In this document: positions 63,485-64,000 of the stretch, in pieces
Position numbering within the stretch: position 1 is the stretch's first letter
Layout: each line of letters begins with the position of its first letter
Source: Polaribacter porphyrae
Lineage (GTDB): Bacteria > Bacteroidota > Bacteroidia > Flavobacteriales > Flavobacteriaceae
Assembly: GCF_002954685.1 (NCBI RefSeq)
Contig: NZ_MSCN01000001.1
Span: 1,878,429 to 1,942,428 of the forward strand
Direction of reading: 5' to 3'
Length of the DNA stretch: 64,000 bases
Made by a program: the position numbers and the translations under genes
Notes under the pieces: model-generated
Told to the model about the DNA's origin: nothing
What the model saw: only the letters and a program-made list of their open reading frames with translations
Databases searched by the model: none

Positions 63485-64000
63485 ATGAAAAAAAACATCT
63501 TTTTACTTTTAGTTATTTACAACTCGTTAATTTTTTCTCAAGAAACTTTTAAAATAACCTATGAAGTTAAAAATAAAGGGCAGAAAATAACTTCTACATC
63601 AGTAAATGGTATTCTACCTCCTGAAGTATCGAAAGCTAAATTAATGTCAAAAATCAATAATAAAAAAATTGAGTGGTTTGGTAATAAAAGATATGCTTTA
63701 TATCAGAAGAAAAAAAGAGAAAAAGCTGCAGGAATGATGTTTTCGTCAAAAAGTATTATGCTTAAAAGTGGTTCTTTTAATAAGAAAAATAGATCTTTCC
63801 CTTACGATGAATTTGAAACTAGTTTGTGGGACTATAAAGAATACAAACGAATTGGAGTTGCCAAAATTTTTAAGAAAGACTTTAGGGTAAATTTAAATAT
63901 ACCTAAAGCACCAAGGGTAGTTAAAATTACAGATAATAAAAAAAAGATACTAGGATATACTGCTAAAGAGGCAGTAATAGAACATAAAAATGGCACTAAA
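63485..64000 (+). CDS. GLPGLI-like exported protein, N-terminal part
   Basis: The frame starts at ATG 63485 and is still open at the window end (172 residues seen). It has a signal peptide (MKKNIFLLLVIYNSLIFSQ) and the pattern of the GLPGLI family: FKITYEVKNKG near the start and KKILGYTAKEAV, as in the K-x-I-x-G-Y-x-x-x-K-A motif, near the seen end. These periplasmic or surface proteins are common in Bacteroidota and their role is unknown. The typical GLPGLI hexapeptide would be downstream. Confidence 0.72.
   Translation, partial: MKKNIFLLLVIYNSLIFSQETFKITYEVKNKGQKITSTSVNGILPPEVSKAKLMSKINNKKIEWFGNKRYALYQKKKREKAAGMMFSSKSIMLKSGSFNKKNRSFPYDEFETSLWDYKEYKRIGVAKIFKKDFRVNLNIPKAPRVVKITDNKKKILGYTAKEAVIEHKNGTK

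Noticed and set aside
1..64000. CRISPR arrays, rRNA genes, tRNA genes, complete insertion sequences
   Set aside because: No regularly spaced repeats, rRNA segments, cloverleaf with a T-arm (other than in tmRNA) or transposase frame were seen by reading.

Overview
The window is a low-GC, gene-dense stretch of a Bacteroidota chromosome, most likely a marine member of the Flavobacteriaceae (Polaribacter/Tenacibaculum-like). This rests on SusC/SusD outer-membrane uptake pairs, a type IX secretion (T9SS) sorting tail, lipoprotein and OmpA-like leaders typical of the phylum, the lack of Shine-Dalgarno sequences, promoter boxes of the TAnnTTTG type, and a tmRNA whose tag reads GEDNYALAA. No comparison to a database was possible; family names come from recognisable motifs.

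Layout. 1-6.7 kb: tail of one SusD gene, a decayed phage-type gene, then a complete SusC-SusD pair. 6.8-13 kb: housekeeping genes (RlmB-type rRNA methyltransferase, rhomboid protease, RarA) and a reverse-strand set of envelope proteins plus a YjjG-type nucleotidase. 13-19.6 kb: a surface-glycan cluster (GT4 glycosyltransferase, asparagine synthase, flippase; convergent FemAB-like and polysaccharide deacetylase genes). 19.6-28.7 kb: an apparent insertion flanked by a decayed copy of the radC 3' end and by the intact radC. It carries two paralogous Acg-type nitroreductases, a Crp/Fnr and a membrane-bound AraC-type regulator, a beta-barrel protein, a lipoprotein hydrolase, a serine hydrolase and a truncated gene at its edge. 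28.7-32.3 kb: radC, and trkA-trkH potassium uptake.

32.5-37.7 kb is the most unusual part. It holds a T9SS-exported protein with about seven propeller-like repeats, a 54-residue peptide with a Tat-like leader and a nine-residue tail, a PqqD-HPr-kinase fusion, and a PF14907-type nucleotidyltransferase. Kinase plus nucleotidyltransferase is the tailoring pair known from some lasso-peptide clusters, but no cyclase, protease or transporter is present, so this may be an undescribed peptide-modification cassette.

37.6-51.5 kb: Mpl-type ligase, a 2206-residue alpha-2-macroglobulin with a SusC-like carboxypeptidase-D/TonB-plug module inserted in it, two M28 peptidases, a broken DUF4136 gene, kdsA and a transglutaminase-like protein. 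51.5-56.4 kb: small membrane proteins with a winged-helix regulator and two identical 17-bp palindromes that look like its operators. 56.4-61 kb: two MscS channels, DUF3820, TIGR02117, a saccharopine-dehydrogenase-like enzyme and a DUF2945 protein. 61-64 kb: tmRNA, an autoinhibited Fic protein, small unknown genes and the start of a GLPGLI-like gene.
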